NCBI RefSeq assembly: GCF_000346615.1
Contig: NZ_ANNU01000045.1
Span: 1-64,000, forward strand
DNA from: Nafulsella turpanensis ZLM-10
GTDB lineage: Bacteria > Bacteroidota > Bacteroidia > Cytophagales > Cyclobacteriaceae
Reading direction: 5' to 3'
DNA length: 64,000 bases
Part shown: positions 37,895 through 47,474 of the stretch, one piece after another
How the letters are laid out: each line of letters begins with the position of its first letter
Numbering within the stretch: the stretch's first letter is position 1
Program-made: the position numbers and the translations under genes
The notes under the pieces: generated by a model
What the model was told of the DNA's origin: nothing
Seen by the model: the letters and a program-made list of their open reading frames with translations, nothing else
Database searches by the model: none

Positions 37895-40096
37895 TTATAA
37901 TTCTTCTCCTAGTTGGGCTTCTTCCGGAAGTTCAGGATCTTCTTCCGTTACCAGGGTCATTTCCTCAATGAGGTGGCCGGCACCAGCCATTTTATCGATG
38001 ATAAACAAGGTATAGCGGATGTCGACATTGATACAGCGCTGCAGCTCTGGTTCAAAGGCAATGTCGCCGCTCATCGCTTCCCAGTTGCCGTCGAAAGCTG
38101 TGCCAATAAGGAAACCATTTGCATCAATTACCGGACTACCAGAATTACCGCCGGTAATGTCATTGTTTGTAATAAAGGCCACCACCAGTTCACCTTCTTC
38201 ATTGGCATATTGGCCATAGTCCTTTTGTTCATACAGTTCAACCAGCTTCTCCGGAACCACAAATTCAGGGTCGGTATTATCCATCTTTTCCATTACCCCA
38301 TCAAGGGTAGTGTAAAAGTCGTACGAAACAGCATCGCGAGGGTCGTAGCCCAAAACCTGCCCAAAGCTCAAACGCATAGTTGAGTTGGCATTAGGATAAA
38401 ATTTCTTGTCCGGAAGCATCTGGCGAAGGCCTCTTACAAAAACCCTGTTTCCGCGATCGCGTTTGGCGTTAATTTCTTTCAGCTGAGGAGCGATGTTTTT
38501 ATAATAATTGTCGATAAAAGAGGTGGCTGCAATATAGGCAGGATCTTTCTTCAGCTTTTTTACATTCGGGTTTTGAAGGAAACCCATAACAGCCTCTTTA
38601 TCGTCGAAGATAGATTTTTCAAATACCTCCTCTGCCCATTTTTCGAAATTACCATTGTATTTTTCTTTTACAATATCGAATACGGGCGGGTGGTCTTTCT
38701 CCGGCACATCCTCATAATACATTTTCAGCAAAGCGGCCATAACCTTTTGATCTGTTGGAGCATTGTAATTTTTAAAATGCTCCAGGGTATTCTCTTTTAG
38801 AGACTCAATTAGGTTATTAATTCTTTGCTGGTCTTTCTGCCCTTCTGCCAGTGCTGTTTCCAGTCCTCTGAAGCTGTTGGCAAAGCGAATAATTTCGGTG
38901 CCCAATGCCGCCTCAACCAGGTACAGATAACTCAGGTTGGCATCGTAGCTGGCCTCATACGATTCTTTGATCAGGTCGAGGGCGGTGAGGTATTCAGGTG
39001 CTTCCTCTTCATTTGCTTCCGCCCAAATCATATAATTGTCTTCCAGTTCCTGCTTTATGGCTAATACGTTAAGGTTTTTAAGCCCTTTGCTCTGGCCTAT
39101 AAAATATTTCCAGTAGTTGCTGACACTGGCATATTTTGAAGCATATTTAATCCGGACATCCGGATTTGCCTCCATATCCTCCTTCAGTATTTCAAGGCGC
39201 TTATCGCGAATTTTTACCCGGGTAGGGTTGGTTTGCTCGAGTGCCTGTTTTACTCCAAAGGAGGTAAGGTAACGGTCGGTGCTGCCTGGGTAGCCCATTA
39301 CCATGGCAAAGTCACCTTCCTGTACACCCTGCAAAGAAATAGGAAGATAATGCCTGGGATCCAGCGGAATATTATCGGGCGAATAGTCGGCAGGCTTACC
39401 ATCAGGACCGGTATAAACGCGGAAAAGCGAAAAGTCGCCGGTATGGCGGGGCCACATCCAGTTATCGGTGTCTCCTCCAAATTTACCGATAGACTCCGGC
39501 GGAGCCCCTACCAGGCGAACATCGGTAAAGGTTTCGTACACAAACATATAAAATTCGTTGCCAGCGAAGAATTCTTTTACCACCACATCGTAATGAGTGT
39601 CGCCTTTGGCTTCTTTGGCAATTTCTTTCGATACCCTTGCAATGGTCTCCGCACGTTCTTCTTCGCTCATCATAGGATTCAGCTGCGAAAGAACCTCCTC
39701 TGTTACATCCTCCATCCTGATGAGGAAGCGGGCATAGAGATCTTCATTCGGAAGTTCCTCTTCGCGGCTCATCGCCCAAAAGCCTTCGCTGAGATAATCA
39801 TTTTCCACTGTACTGTGCGACTGTATGGCGCCATAGCCACAGTGGTGGTTCGTTAGTAAAAGGCCTTCATCTGAAATTATTTCGCCTGAGCAAAACCCAC
39901 CAAAAGAAACGATGGCATCTTTAAGAGAAGATTGATTTACACTATAAATCTCTTCGGCGGTCAGCTTCAGACCATACTTCTGCATGTCCTGGTAGTTTAG
40001 CCTTTCAATCAGGAGTGGGAGCCACATTCCCTCATCTGCAAATGCCCCCAGAGACAGGGCCATCATCAAAAAAGTGGCAGTTATCTTTTTAAACAT
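37895..40096 (-). CDS. S46-family dipeptidyl-peptidase, DPP7-like
   Basis: A 733-residue periplasmic serine exopeptidase that removes dipeptides from oligopeptide N-termini. The signal peptide is MFKKITATFLMMALSLGAFA. The catalytic triad is visible: His85 in LTNHHCGYG, Asp221 in HTGDFSLFRVY and Ser652 in TGGNSGSPV. The N-terminus-binding segment GGDTDNWMWPRH is conserved. Eighteen residues after the Ser lies Gly670 in AFDGNWE. In the family this position is Gly in DPP7 (hydrophobic P1) and Arg in DPP11 (Asp/Glu P1), so DPP7-type specificity is inferred. A role in peptide nutrition is likely. Last gene of a long minus-strand series, with its own 97-base upstream gap. Confidence 0.94.
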   Translation of the reverse strand: MFKKITATFLMMALSLGAFADEGMWLPLLIERLNYQDMQKYGLKLTAEEIYSVNQSSLKDAIVSFGGFCSGEIISDEGLLLTNHHCGYGAIQSHSTVENDYLSEGFWAMSREEELPNEDLYARFLIRMEDVTEEVLSQLNPMMSEEERAETIARVSKEIAKEAKGDTHYDVVVKEFFAGNEFYMFVYETFTDVRLVGAPPESIGKFGGDTDNWMWPRHTGDFSLFRVYTGPDGKPADYSPDNIPLDPRHYLPISLQGVQEGDFAMVMGYPGSTDRYLTSFGVKQALEQTNPTRVKIRDKRLEILKEDMEANPDVRIKYASKYASVSNYWKYFIGQSKGLKNLNVLAIKQELEDNYMIWAEANEEEAPEYLTALDLIKESYEASYDANLSYLYLVEAALGTEIIRFANSFRGLETALAEGQKDQQRINNLIESLKENTLEHFKNYNAPTDQKVMAALLKMYYEDVPEKDHPPVFDIVKEKYNGNFEKWAEEVFEKSIFDDKEAVMGFLQNPNVKKLKKDPAYIAATSFIDNYYKNIAPQLKEINAKRDRGNRVFVRGLRQMLPDKKFYPNANSTMRLSFGQVLGYDPRDAVSYDFYTTLDGVMEKMDNTDPEFVVPEKLVELYEQKDYGQYANEEGELVVAFITNNDITGGNSGSPVIDANGFLIGTAFDGNWEAMSGDIAFEPELQRCINVDIRYTLFIIDKMAGAGHLIEEMTLVTEEDPELPEEAQLGEEL

Positions 40097-40192
40097 AGGA
40101 AATATATTATTTGGTATAATAAAAGTTTCAGCTTAAAAATATTAAAAATCAGACCACTAAACCAACCCAAATGTTTAGCCTTGAAGACTGGC

Positions 40193-41674
40193 TTATATTC
40201 CTGAAGCAAAGTTCAGGAAAAAGCCTCTTTCCCCTTCGCTCGTAAAAGTATACTCCGTTCTGAAAACGAAGTCGTAAAAACTAACGATATCTAGCCCTAA
40301 GCCTGCTCCCCAAATTAACTTATTGGAGAAGGCTTCATTTTTTGGGTAAGAAAAGGGCATATGTATGGATCCAACATCAAAATACATTTTAGGATATACA
40401 GCAATCGGAAAATAGCGAAACTGTTCGAGGGGCATTAGCTTCCCAAGGTTTATTTCTTCCTTTACCAGCTGGAACCTAAGTTCGCTTTTATTGATGGCAA
40501 AATGCTGCCCTTCGATTACGTACAACTCAAAGCCCCTGATATAGTTGCCCCCATATCCTAAACCTGATAATAGGCTGTAAGGTAGTTTTTCGGGGGCAGT
40601 TAAGCGGCCGGTTATACTGTTGGAAAAAAAGAACTTATGGCCAAGGGGAAAGTGATGGTGGTAACTGGCCTCCATTGAAAAAGAATTGATGTCGTTAAAC
40701 AGGCCTATTCCTCTCTTGCTTAGTTCTGCCTGAATCATAAATCCTCTGAGGGGATAGCTACGGATATCACGCAGATCGCGCCTGAAAAGATAGCTGAGCA
40801 CGAAGTAGCGCATCGTATTCTTCCCGGTGAGTAAATAATCGGGATTAAGTTCCAATACCGTATCGGCAAGGTTGTTGGAATAAAAAGAAAGAAAAGCAGT
40901 ATGGGTGTTATAAAAGGAAGCCCGCCTTACAAAATTTACTCCTGCTGCATAAATTTCCCGAATGGGCTCATCCTGCCCAAAAAATAATCTTTTATGACCC
41001 TCCGTCTCGATGGGTACATTGCTATTTTCGGAATAAGCAAAACTTACTCCCATTCCATTTTTTCTGGTTTGGTCGATATAAGGAACATAGTAGCCTAGCC
41101 TAATGTCGCGGGAATATCCAAATTGTGCAATGAGGGAGAGCTTCTCACTCCTTCCTCTGAAGTTGTAGTGAACAAACTTTCCGCCTATATTAACCCTGCT
41201 CAAATCTCTTTCCTGGTTTACCCACCAGTCGTTGAAATTGCGATCTGCTAATTGAAAAATAGGAGCTGCCACTATATACCATCTTTCCTGTACTTCAACG
41301 AGTACATCATAGAGACGTTCAGAAGAAGGAATAGCGGTCATTTCCACCTTTGTAAAGAGGCGGGTATTAATTATTTTTCGCCTGTCACGCATCATTACAT
41401 CATAGAGATCCTCTATGGCAACAAATTCCCCTTCTGAAAGGCTTAGCTCCCTCGTAATGATAAAGTCCTTTGTCTTTTTATTCCCTTTAATGTGAATCTT
41501 ATCAATTTTTACCAGGTGTTTTACAAGGGTGTCTTCCGCATAAGACTCACCAAAGGGCACCACTACTACCTGGGCTTCCAACTGGAAATTGCAAAAGATT
41601 AGAAACAGGAAAGCCAGACATCCAATTACTGTCGATCGTGTGGGAAATGAAAGAAGCAAAACGAGAAATCTCAA
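40193..41674 (-). CDS. BamA/TamA-family outer-membrane protein with one POTRA-like domain
   Basis: 493 residues with a long N-terminal signal region (~1-35, VIGCLAFLFLIFCNFQL). One POTRA-like domain (~50-130) contains IHIKGNKKTKDFIITREL and IINTRLFTKVEM. The C-terminal ~350 residues are a Bac-surface-antigen type barrel with VSFAYSEN, YPLRGFMIQAELSKRG and GLGYGGNYIRGFELY; the RGFE segment matches the VRGF-like lid motif of Omp85 proteins. With a single POTRA it is smaller than BamA (five POTRA), so it is not the essential assembly factor. Its partner is unknown. It sits between lgt and the S46 peptidase. Confidence 0.82.
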   Translation of the reverse strand: MRFLVLLLSFPTRSTVIGCLAFLFLIFCNFQLEAQVVVVPFGESYAEDTLVKHLVKIDKIHIKGNKKTKDFIITRELSLSEGEFVAIEDLYDVMMRDRRKIINTRLFTKVEMTAIPSSERLYDVLVEVQERWYIVAAPIFQLADRNFNDWWVNQERDLSRVNIGGKFVHYNFRGRSEKLSLIAQFGYSRDIRLGYYVPYIDQTRKNGMGVSFAYSENSNVPIETEGHKRLFFGQDEPIREIYAAGVNFVRRASFYNTHTAFLSFYSNNLADTVLELNPDYLLTGKNTMRYFVLSYLFRRDLRDIRSYPLRGFMIQAELSKRGIGLFNDINSFSMEASYHHHFPLGHKFFFSNSITGRLTAPEKLPYSLLSGLGYGGNYIRGFELYVIEGQHFAINKSELRFQLVKEEINLGKLMPLEQFRYFPIAVYPKMYFDVGSIHMPFSYPKNEAFSNKLIWGAGLGLDIVSFYDFVFRTEYTFTSEGERGFFLNFASGI

Positions 41675-41778
41675 TTTAGTACTGTTTCGGCGATGGAGTT
41701 CGGATGATTAACGGGCAAAATACTTTTTACAGCATACTTTTTCAGGACTTATTTTGGAGGCAATTCCTAATGGCAGCA

Positions 41779-42963
41779 CTATGGTTTACTGGTGGTAAGA
41801 GGCTCTTCTTTCTCCTTTTTCTGTTTAAAGCTGCGGAAGAGAATAATTATACCGGCTAGTACCAGCGGAATACTTAATATTTGGCCCATGTTAAGCGGAA
41901 GCTGATCTTCAAAAGCTACCTGGTTTTCTTTAAAGAACTCATATACAAAGCGAAGACCAAAAAGGACAATCAGGAAAATGCCGAAGATGAGACCCGGTGG
42001 AGTCTGGGCTTTTTTTCTGTTCCAGATAAAGAAAAGGAGCAGGAAGATTAGAAAAGAGCTAATAGACTCATAAAGCTGGGCCGGGTGGCGTGGAATACCC
42101 TCTGCAAGAATAGTGGCAGTTACAATTCCTCTTTCCTGTTCGAGCCGGTATTCCGGTATGGTTAAGGCAGAGGGGGCCTCCGGTGCCCCGGTAGCTGCAG
42201 TAGCAGGAAGCCTAACATCTGCCTGTAACCTTTCACTTTGGAGGAAAGCAGTGGCAAAGCTCTCTTCTATAATTTTAGTGGCGACTTCCTCTGAAATTCC
42301 CCTGGCGAACTGAACTTCCAGTTCCATCGGGTAGTCCAAACCCTCTGCCTCGGGTATCTTTCTTGCTTCCACATCTTCCACGGCACCCTGTCCATAGATT
42401 TGTAAAACAGCTTCGGCATCGCGGGCAAATACTACCCCATAATCCGCACTGGTTTCTTCTCCCACAATTTCGGAATTAATGAAATTACCAAGCCGGATGA
42501 GTGCACCTGTAAATGCGACAACAATTACCAGGCGATCGACTACCCACATGTAATTCTGGCCTGGCCGCTTTCTTTTTTTTACCTCAAAAGTGCCAAAGTC
42601 GATACGAATCAGGTAGTTTACATACAGGTAAATGGCAAGGAGTATACCGATTGCCGCGCCATGGCTGGCCAGGCCACCTTCCCATATCTTTAGAATTTCC
42701 AGCGGTCGGGAGAGGTATTTATCAGGTTCATAGAACAGTACATGACCCAGCCGGGCCCCTAATATGGTGGCTATTACCATAAAAAAGGTAAGGGCTTCTA
42801 CATCTCTTTCAGGTTTGCCTTCCTTCCGGTAGATGTAAAACATAATTTGCTGGCTAATTAAAAAGCCGAGGGCAAATAAAAGGCCGTACCAGCGCATTTC
42901 CCAGCCACCAAGGTTGAAGATTTCGGGCTGTGGATCCCACACGATATAATTCAGATAAAGCAT
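41779..42963 (-). CDS. lgt: Prolipoprotein diacylglyceryl transferase with a large insertion
   Basis: Inner-membrane enzyme that attaches diacylglycerol to lipobox Cys, the first step of lipoprotein maturation. Family marks present are WYGLLFALGF, GARLGHVLFY, the catalytic-region GGLASHGAAIG, IRLGNFINSEIVG, RHPAQLYE and GLRFVYEFFKENQ. The start at 42963 (MLYLNYIVWDPQPEIF) fits the family; a start ten codons earlier adds nothing. The protein is 394 residues against the usual ~260-290. The excess is a ~105-residue insert (residues ~183-288), polar and acidic with a PATAATGAPEAPSA linker, between the NFINSE loop and RHPAQLYE, predicted to face the periplasm. It follows nadE by 50 bases. Confidence 0.93.
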   Translation of the reverse strand: MLYLNYIVWDPQPEIFNLGGWEMRWYGLLFALGFLISQQIMFYIYRKEGKPERDVEALTFFMVIATILGARLGHVLFYEPDKYLSRPLEILKIWEGGLASHGAAIGILLAIYLYVNYLIRIDFGTFEVKKRKRPGQNYMWVVDRLVIVVAFTGALIRLGNFINSEIVGEETSADYGVVFARDAEAVLQIYGQGAVEDVEARKIPEAEGLDYPMELEVQFARGISEEVATKIIEESFATAFLQSERLQADVRLPATAATGAPEAPSALTIPEYRLEQERGIVTATILAEGIPRHPAQLYESISSFLIFLLLFFIWNRKKAQTPPGLIFGIFLIVLFGLRFVYEFFKENQVAFEDQLPLNMGQILSIPLVLAGIIILFRSFKQKKEKEEPLTTSKP

Positions 42964-43013
42964 ATGCGGTTGTATAACTGTTCTAAACCACAATTATACA
43001 AAAAAAGCAATGC

Positions 43014-44903
43014 TTACACCTCAATTTTCCTTAGTTCTTCTAATTCCTGTGCAAAACCACCAGAAAGTATAGGAAACCTGAACCAGCTGCGGGGATCAAT
43101 ATTAAAATCATCGAGATGAAAGCCAGGTGCTAAACGTTCGCGCTTCCATTGATTCCTGGACCACAGGCGGTAGAATTTAAGAAGATACTGCTTTAAGTGT
43201 GCCGCTGGAGCGACTTCTTCTTTTCTTAAGATATAAAATACCTGCACCGGCGAAAAACGCTCACGAATAGCCAGGCGTTCGATAGCGACAATAACAGAAT
43301 AGGGCATCAGGTCATCTTCATCGGTTTGTCCTTCTTCGCCTGGTCTAAGTTCTGCACTTGGTTTTAACCTGTTTACGTACTGCAATCCGCTGTAACCCAG
43401 CTCAGCCTCGGCCCAGCGGAGCCATTTTAATAGAAAATGTTTGTCTATACCGGCAATAGGAGCAAGGCCTCCACTGGTGTCTCCATCCATGGTGGCATAG
43501 CCTACATCGCCTTCGCTTCGGTTAGATGTGGTAAGCAGGAGTCCGTTACGCTTGTTGGCCAGCATCCAAATAATAGGAGAGCGAGCACGTGCCTGAATAT
43601 TCTGCAGGGTTATATCGTCTGTTTCCCAGCTTAGCTCCTGGCCGATGGCTTTTTCAATTTTATTCGTATAACTCTCTACCTCCTCATCAATAAGCCAGTG
43701 ATAAAATACTGCACCCACATCTTCGGCAAGCTGGCGAGCGGAATTAAAGGTGGCTTCAGATGAATTTTTTGTCCCCTGGTAAGCACATACTAAAAGATGA
43801 CTCGCAATTTTTTTATATACCCTGCTTTCGGCATTTTCAAAGGCTTTAAGCTCCTGGTACAGCTGCGTGTAACCAGCCTTTTCTAAAAAAGCTTTTACTC
43901 CCAACTCTTTGCAGCCCCTGCGGATGAGCTCGGCCACTAAAACGGCACAGGCACTCGAATCTGCCCCTCCACTCAGCGACAGTACAAAACCGTTGCTATG
44001 GCTTTTGCGCATATAATCGAAAAGAGCAAGAGAAGTGGCCTGCACAAACTCGGTTTCTTTATCCTGAGGATCCTGGTTTACCTCCTGCGGTTCGAAAGTA
44101 CGGTTGGCAAAATCGATTTCTGCGGTAATTAGATTAACATCTTTAAATGAAAGGCGGCGATTTCGCTGCACCATTTTCCCGTGGTGGGTAATGAGCAATT
44201 CTCCGTCATATATCATCCTGCCCGCTTCATTTCCAAGCATGTTTGCATACACATAAGTGCATTCATAAAGGGTAGAGGAGGTGCAAACCAATTCTTCGCG
44301 TAGTTTAGATTTACCCATTGAGAAATGGCTTGCGCTGGGGTTCAGAATCAGATCTACGTTCTTTTCGTGGTGGCGAATGGCCGGGCGGCTGGTGGAGCGC
44401 CAGGCATCTTCGCAAATTTCAAAAGCCATATTGATGCCATGGACCTTGTACAACACATCGCCAAGCGGGAAAGTATCGCCATGAAGGCTTGCTTCCTCTA
44501 CTTTGCCGGCAGGCCAGGAATTAAACCAGCGAGGTTCGTAATGGACCCCGTCATTTGCCAGCCACTGTTTGGCAGTAATGCCTACAATTTTGGTGTTGTG
44601 GATGAGGCAGGCTGTATTGTAGAGATCTCCCTTACAGCGGAAAGGAACCCCAACGGCTACTGAGATATCACTGCACCACTCCTTTATTTCGCCTAATAAT
44701 TGCAGCGCCTTGGTAGGAAGCCATTCGCTTAAAAAAAGATCTTCGCAGCCATAGCCGGTTACGCACATTTCAGGCAGGCACAGAATGTCCACTCCCTGTG
44801 CACGGGCCTGTTCTATGGCAGTTTTTATGTTCCGGAGATTACCTTCCCAGTCGAGGGGAGTCTGGTTAAGGGCCGCTGCCCCGATTTTTAGTTTTGTCAT
44901 CAA
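43014..44903 (-). CDS. nadE: Glutamine-dependent NAD+ synthetase
   Basis: Last step of NAD synthesis: amidates deamido-NAD with ammonia from glutamine. 629 residues with two domains. The N-terminal nitrilase-type glutaminase (~1-280) has the Glu in LCLPEMCVTGYG, Lys in the TAKQWLANDGVHYE region and nucleophile Cys in MAFEICEDAW. The C-terminal synthetase (~300-629) has the P-loop LSLSGGADSSACAVL and LLTTSNRSEGDVGYATMDGD. No truncation is seen. It lies 42 bases after rnc in the acpP-fabF-rnc-nadE-lgt series. Confidence 0.96.
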   Translation of the reverse strand: MMTKLKIGAAALNQTPLDWEGNLRNIKTAIEQARAQGVDILCLPEMCVTGYGCEDLFLSEWLPTKALQLLGEIKEWCSDISVAVGVPFRCKGDLYNTACLIHNTKIVGITAKQWLANDGVHYEPRWFNSWPAGKVEEASLHGDTFPLGDVLYKVHGINMAFEICEDAWRSTSRPAIRHHEKNVDLILNPSASHFSMGKSKLREELVCTSSTLYECTYVYANMLGNEAGRMIYDGELLITHHGKMVQRNRRLSFKDVNLITAEIDFANRTFEPQEVNQDPQDKETEFVQATSLALFDYMRKSHSNGFVLSLSGGADSSACAVLVAELIRRGCKELGVKAFLEKAGYTQLYQELKAFENAESRVYKKIASHLLVCAYQGTKNSSEATFNSARQLAEDVGAVFYHWLIDEEVESYTNKIEKAIGQELSWETDDITLQNIQARARSPIIWMLANKRNGLLLTTSNRSEGDVGYATMDGDTSGGLAPIAGIDKHFLLKWLRWAEAELGYSGLQYVNRLKPSAELRPGEEGQTDEDDLMPYSVIVAIERLAIRERFSPVQVFYILRKEEVAPAAHLKQYLLKFYRLWSRNQWKRERLAPGFHLDDFNIDPRSWFRFPILSGGFAQELEELRKIEV

Positions 44904-44945
44904 TCAAAAAAGTTTAGGGAACCAGCAGGAGGAAAAAAATGATGT

Positions 44946-45704
44946 CTACTGATGTTCCTGTTCTTCTTCCAGCCGAAGCTTTATACAGGCTTTGCGGGCA
45001 GCATCTTTTTCGGCTTTCTTTTTACTACTGCCTTTACCGGTGCTGAGTATATCACCCTCAAGTGTAACAGCGGCCGTAAACTCTTTGTTATTCTGCTGCT
45101 CTTCGGTATCTAAAATAACAAAATTTAGAACCCGGTTTTCCTTCTGGGCCCACTCGATGAGCAGGCTCTTATGGTTATGCACCTTATGGATGAGGGTATC
45201 CAGGTGAAAATAGGGGGAGAGTAGTCGCTTTTCAATAAATTTTTTACAGAAGTCGAAGCCTTTGTCCAGGTACACGGCCCCAATTAATGCCTCCAGTGCA
45301 TTGCCATAAATGGTACGATAGGATTCTTTTCTCAGGCTTTTGTCGAACTCCACCAGCTTGTCGAGCCCCAGGTTCCGGCCCAACTGGTTAAGTGATTCCC
45401 TGTTCACCATTCGGCTACGGATTTCGGTAAGGAAGCCTTCATTTTTGAAAGGGTATTTTTTGAAGAGGTAATCCGCCACCACAGCCCCCAGAATGGCATC
45501 GCCCAGGTACTCCAGCCGCTCGTTCGATTCTTTAAAGCCCGCCTCTCCTGTCTTTGCTACAGAACTGTGCTGCATGGCAAGGCGGTACAGATGCAAATTA
45601 AAAGGCTTACTCCCTACAATTAATTTAATTGCAAGGGTAAGCCTTTTATCTTTTTCTGTATTTTTTCTTAAAGAATTCCGTACTCCCCAATACAGCCTAC
45701 GCAC
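44946..45704 (-). CDS. rnc: Ribonuclease III
   Basis: Double-strand-specific endonuclease for rRNA and mRNA processing. The catalytic signature is ERLEYLGDAILGAVVADYLF, the second acidic patch is GNALEALIGAVYLDKG, and a C-terminal dsRNA-binding domain ends with KGSSKKKAEKDAARKACI. I place the start at a GTG that overlaps the fabF stop codon by one base (TAGTG), with a purine-rich GGAAGAG just upstream; this gives 252 residues. The frame is also open from an ATG at 45737 inside fabF, adding 11 residues unlike the family. The rnc-fabF-acpP order is conserved across many bacteria. Confidence 0.93.
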   Translation of the reverse strand: MRRLYWGVRNSLRKNTEKDKRLTLAIKLIVGSKPFNLHLYRLAMQHSSVAKTGEAGFKESNERLEYLGDAILGAVVADYLFKKYPFKNEGFLTEIRSRMVNRESLNQLGRNLGLDKLVEFDKSLRKESYRTIYGNALEALIGAVYLDKGFDFCKKFIEKRLLSPYFHLDTLIHKVHNHKSLLIEWAQKENRVLNFVILDTEEQQNNKEFTAAVTLEGDILSTGKGSSKKKAEKDAARKACIKLRLEEEQEHQ

Positions 45705-46957
45705 TACTCTTCCAGTTTTCGGAAAATTACTGAGCAATTGTGTCCGCCAAAGCCGAATGTGTTACTGATAGCTACCTTTACCTCGCGCTCCTGTGCTTTA
45801 TTCAGCGTCAGGTTCAGACGGGAATCTATGTCTTCATCAGCAAACTCATGGTTAATAGTCGGCGGAATCAGGCTATGCTGGATGGCCATAATGGAGGCAA
45901 TCGCCTCTACAGCACCTGCAGCTCCTAAAAGGTGGCCGGTCATACTTTTCGTAGAGCTGATGTTGAGCTTGTAAGCATGCTCACCAAATACCTGTTGTAT
46001 GGCACGCGACTCACCTACATCGCCTAAAGGGGTAGAGGTTCCGTGAACATTAATATAGTCCACTTCTTCTTTTGCAATACCGGCTTCTTTAATGGCAATG
46101 TCCATTACCTTAACAATGCCGGTGCCTTCAGGGTGCGGTGCTGTCATATGGTAGGCATCGGCCGTCATGCCTCCGCCAATTATTTCGGCATATATTTTAG
46201 CACCTCTGGCTTTTGCATGTTCATACTCCTCAAGTATGAGCGCCCCGGCGCCTTCACCTAAAACAAAGCCGTCGCGGCTTTTGTCGAATGGCCGAGAAGC
46301 CGTTTCGGGGCTCTCATTTCTTTCAGAAAGAGCCTTCATGGCGTTAAATCCGCCAACTCCGGCTTCTGTTACCGCAGCCTCGGATCCGCCGGAAACAATA
46401 ATATCGGCTTTTCCAAGCCGGATATAGTTAAAGGCGTCGATAAGCGCATTGGTAGAAGAGGCGCAGGCTGAAACAGTGGTGAAATTAGGTCCGCGCAGGT
46501 TATATTTCATTGAAATAAGCCCCGGACAGATATCGGCAATCATTTTAGGGATAAAGAAGGGATTAAAGCGAGGAGTACCATCGCCTTTGGTAAAGTCCCT
46601 TACCTCATGCTGAAAAGTGGTTAAGCCGCCAATTCCTGAGCCCCAGATAACCCCAACACGGTCGGGGTTTATCCTCTCCATGTCCATGCCCGAATCCTCC
46701 ACAGCCTGTTGGGCTACCACCATACCATATTGTGTGAAAAGGTCCATTTTACGGGCCTCTTTACGGTCAATGTATTCAGATGAATCGAAATTTTTTACTT
46801 CGCAGGCAAACTTAGTTTTAAATTTTTCTGCATCGAACTTTGTAATAGGCGCAGCACCGCTTACACCTTTAGACAAGCCTTCCCAGTATTCCTGAACATT
46901 GTTGCCTAAAGGTGTAAGAGCACCTAAGCCGGTAATTACAACTCTCCTTAAATTCAT
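45704..46957 (-). CDS. fabF: Beta-ketoacyl-ACP synthase II
   Basis: Elongating condensing enzyme of type II fatty acid synthesis, 417 residues. The Cys-His-His triad is present: nucleophile Cys in VSACASSTNALIDAF (~residue 165), His in INVHGTSTPLGD (~305) and His in SMTGHLLGAAGAVEA (~342). The C-terminal NTFGFGGHN motif is intact. It follows acpP by 25 bases and shares its last base with the rnc start, so all three should be made from one message. Confidence 0.97.
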   Translation of the reverse strand: MNLRRVVITGLGALTPLGNNVQEYWEGLSKGVSGAAPITKFDAEKFKTKFACEVKNFDSSEYIDRKEARKMDLFTQYGMVVAQQAVEDSGMDMERINPDRVGVIWGSGIGGLTTFQHEVRDFTKGDGTPRFNPFFIPKMIADICPGLISMKYNLRGPNFTTVSACASSTNALIDAFNYIRLGKADIIVSGGSEAAVTEAGVGGFNAMKALSERNESPETASRPFDKSRDGFVLGEGAGALILEEYEHAKARGAKIYAEIIGGGMTADAYHMTAPHPEGTGIVKVMDIAIKEAGIAKEEVDYINVHGTSTPLGDVGESRAIQQVFGEHAYKLNISSTKSMTGHLLGAAGAVEAIASIMAIQHSLIPPTINHEFADEDIDSRLNLTLNKAQEREVKVAISNTFGFGGHNCSVIFRKLEE

Positions 46958-46982
46958 AAAAGGATTTTTGTGAAAAAAGCTT

Positions 46983-47222
46983 TTATTTATTCACGTTCTT
47001 TTCCAAATAGGAAATAGCCTGACCTACAGTTGAAATGTTTTCAGCCTGGTCGTCTGGAATAGAAATATTAAATTCTTTTTCGAATTCCATGATAAGCTCA
47101 ACAGTGTCGAGTGAATCTGCGCCAAGGTCGTTAGTGAAGCTGGCCTCAGGAGTTACTTCTGATTCCTCAACACCTAACTTATCAATAATGATTTCTTTTA
47201 CTTTTTGTGCTATTTCAGACAT
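46983..47222 (-). CDS. acpP: Acyl carrier protein
   Basis: 79-residue acidic carrier of fatty acid synthesis. The phosphopantetheine attachment Ser37 is in [19 protein letters not shown]. Size, charge and position just before fabF are typical. It is the first gene of the long minus-strand series running to the S46 peptidase. The 253-base gap to the divergent IPExxxVDY gene must hold both promoters; I see AT-rich TTTG-containing stretches but no exact TAnnTTTG box. Confidence 0.97.
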   Translation of the reverse strand: MSEIAQKVKEIIIDKLGVEESEVTPEASFTNDLGADSLDTVELIMEFEKEFNISIPDDQAENISTVGQAISYLEKNVNK

Positions 47223-47474
47223 TTTTGATAGGTTTAAGTTTTATAAATAACGCTGCAAATAAATACAGTTTTTCCATTAAAATCAAACTATTTGGATATT
47301 CTTAATCAGAATCCCTTTTAATTGATGGAAAAGAGCGTTAAAAGTGACTTTTTTTACGGAAAGGTGCGTAACAAGTTTGGCTTCAAAACAGAGTATTTGT
47401 ACCTTTTGGCTATTCGGGGTAAGGGAAAATAAACAAAGTAGACCGGTCGGAAGGATTTTTTGCGAAAATAAATA

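Noticed and set aside
39233-39856. 207-codon open frame on the plus strand
   Set aside because: Antisense to the S46 peptidase, whose catalytic motifs are certain; the frame is Cys/His/Phe-rich shadow sequence.
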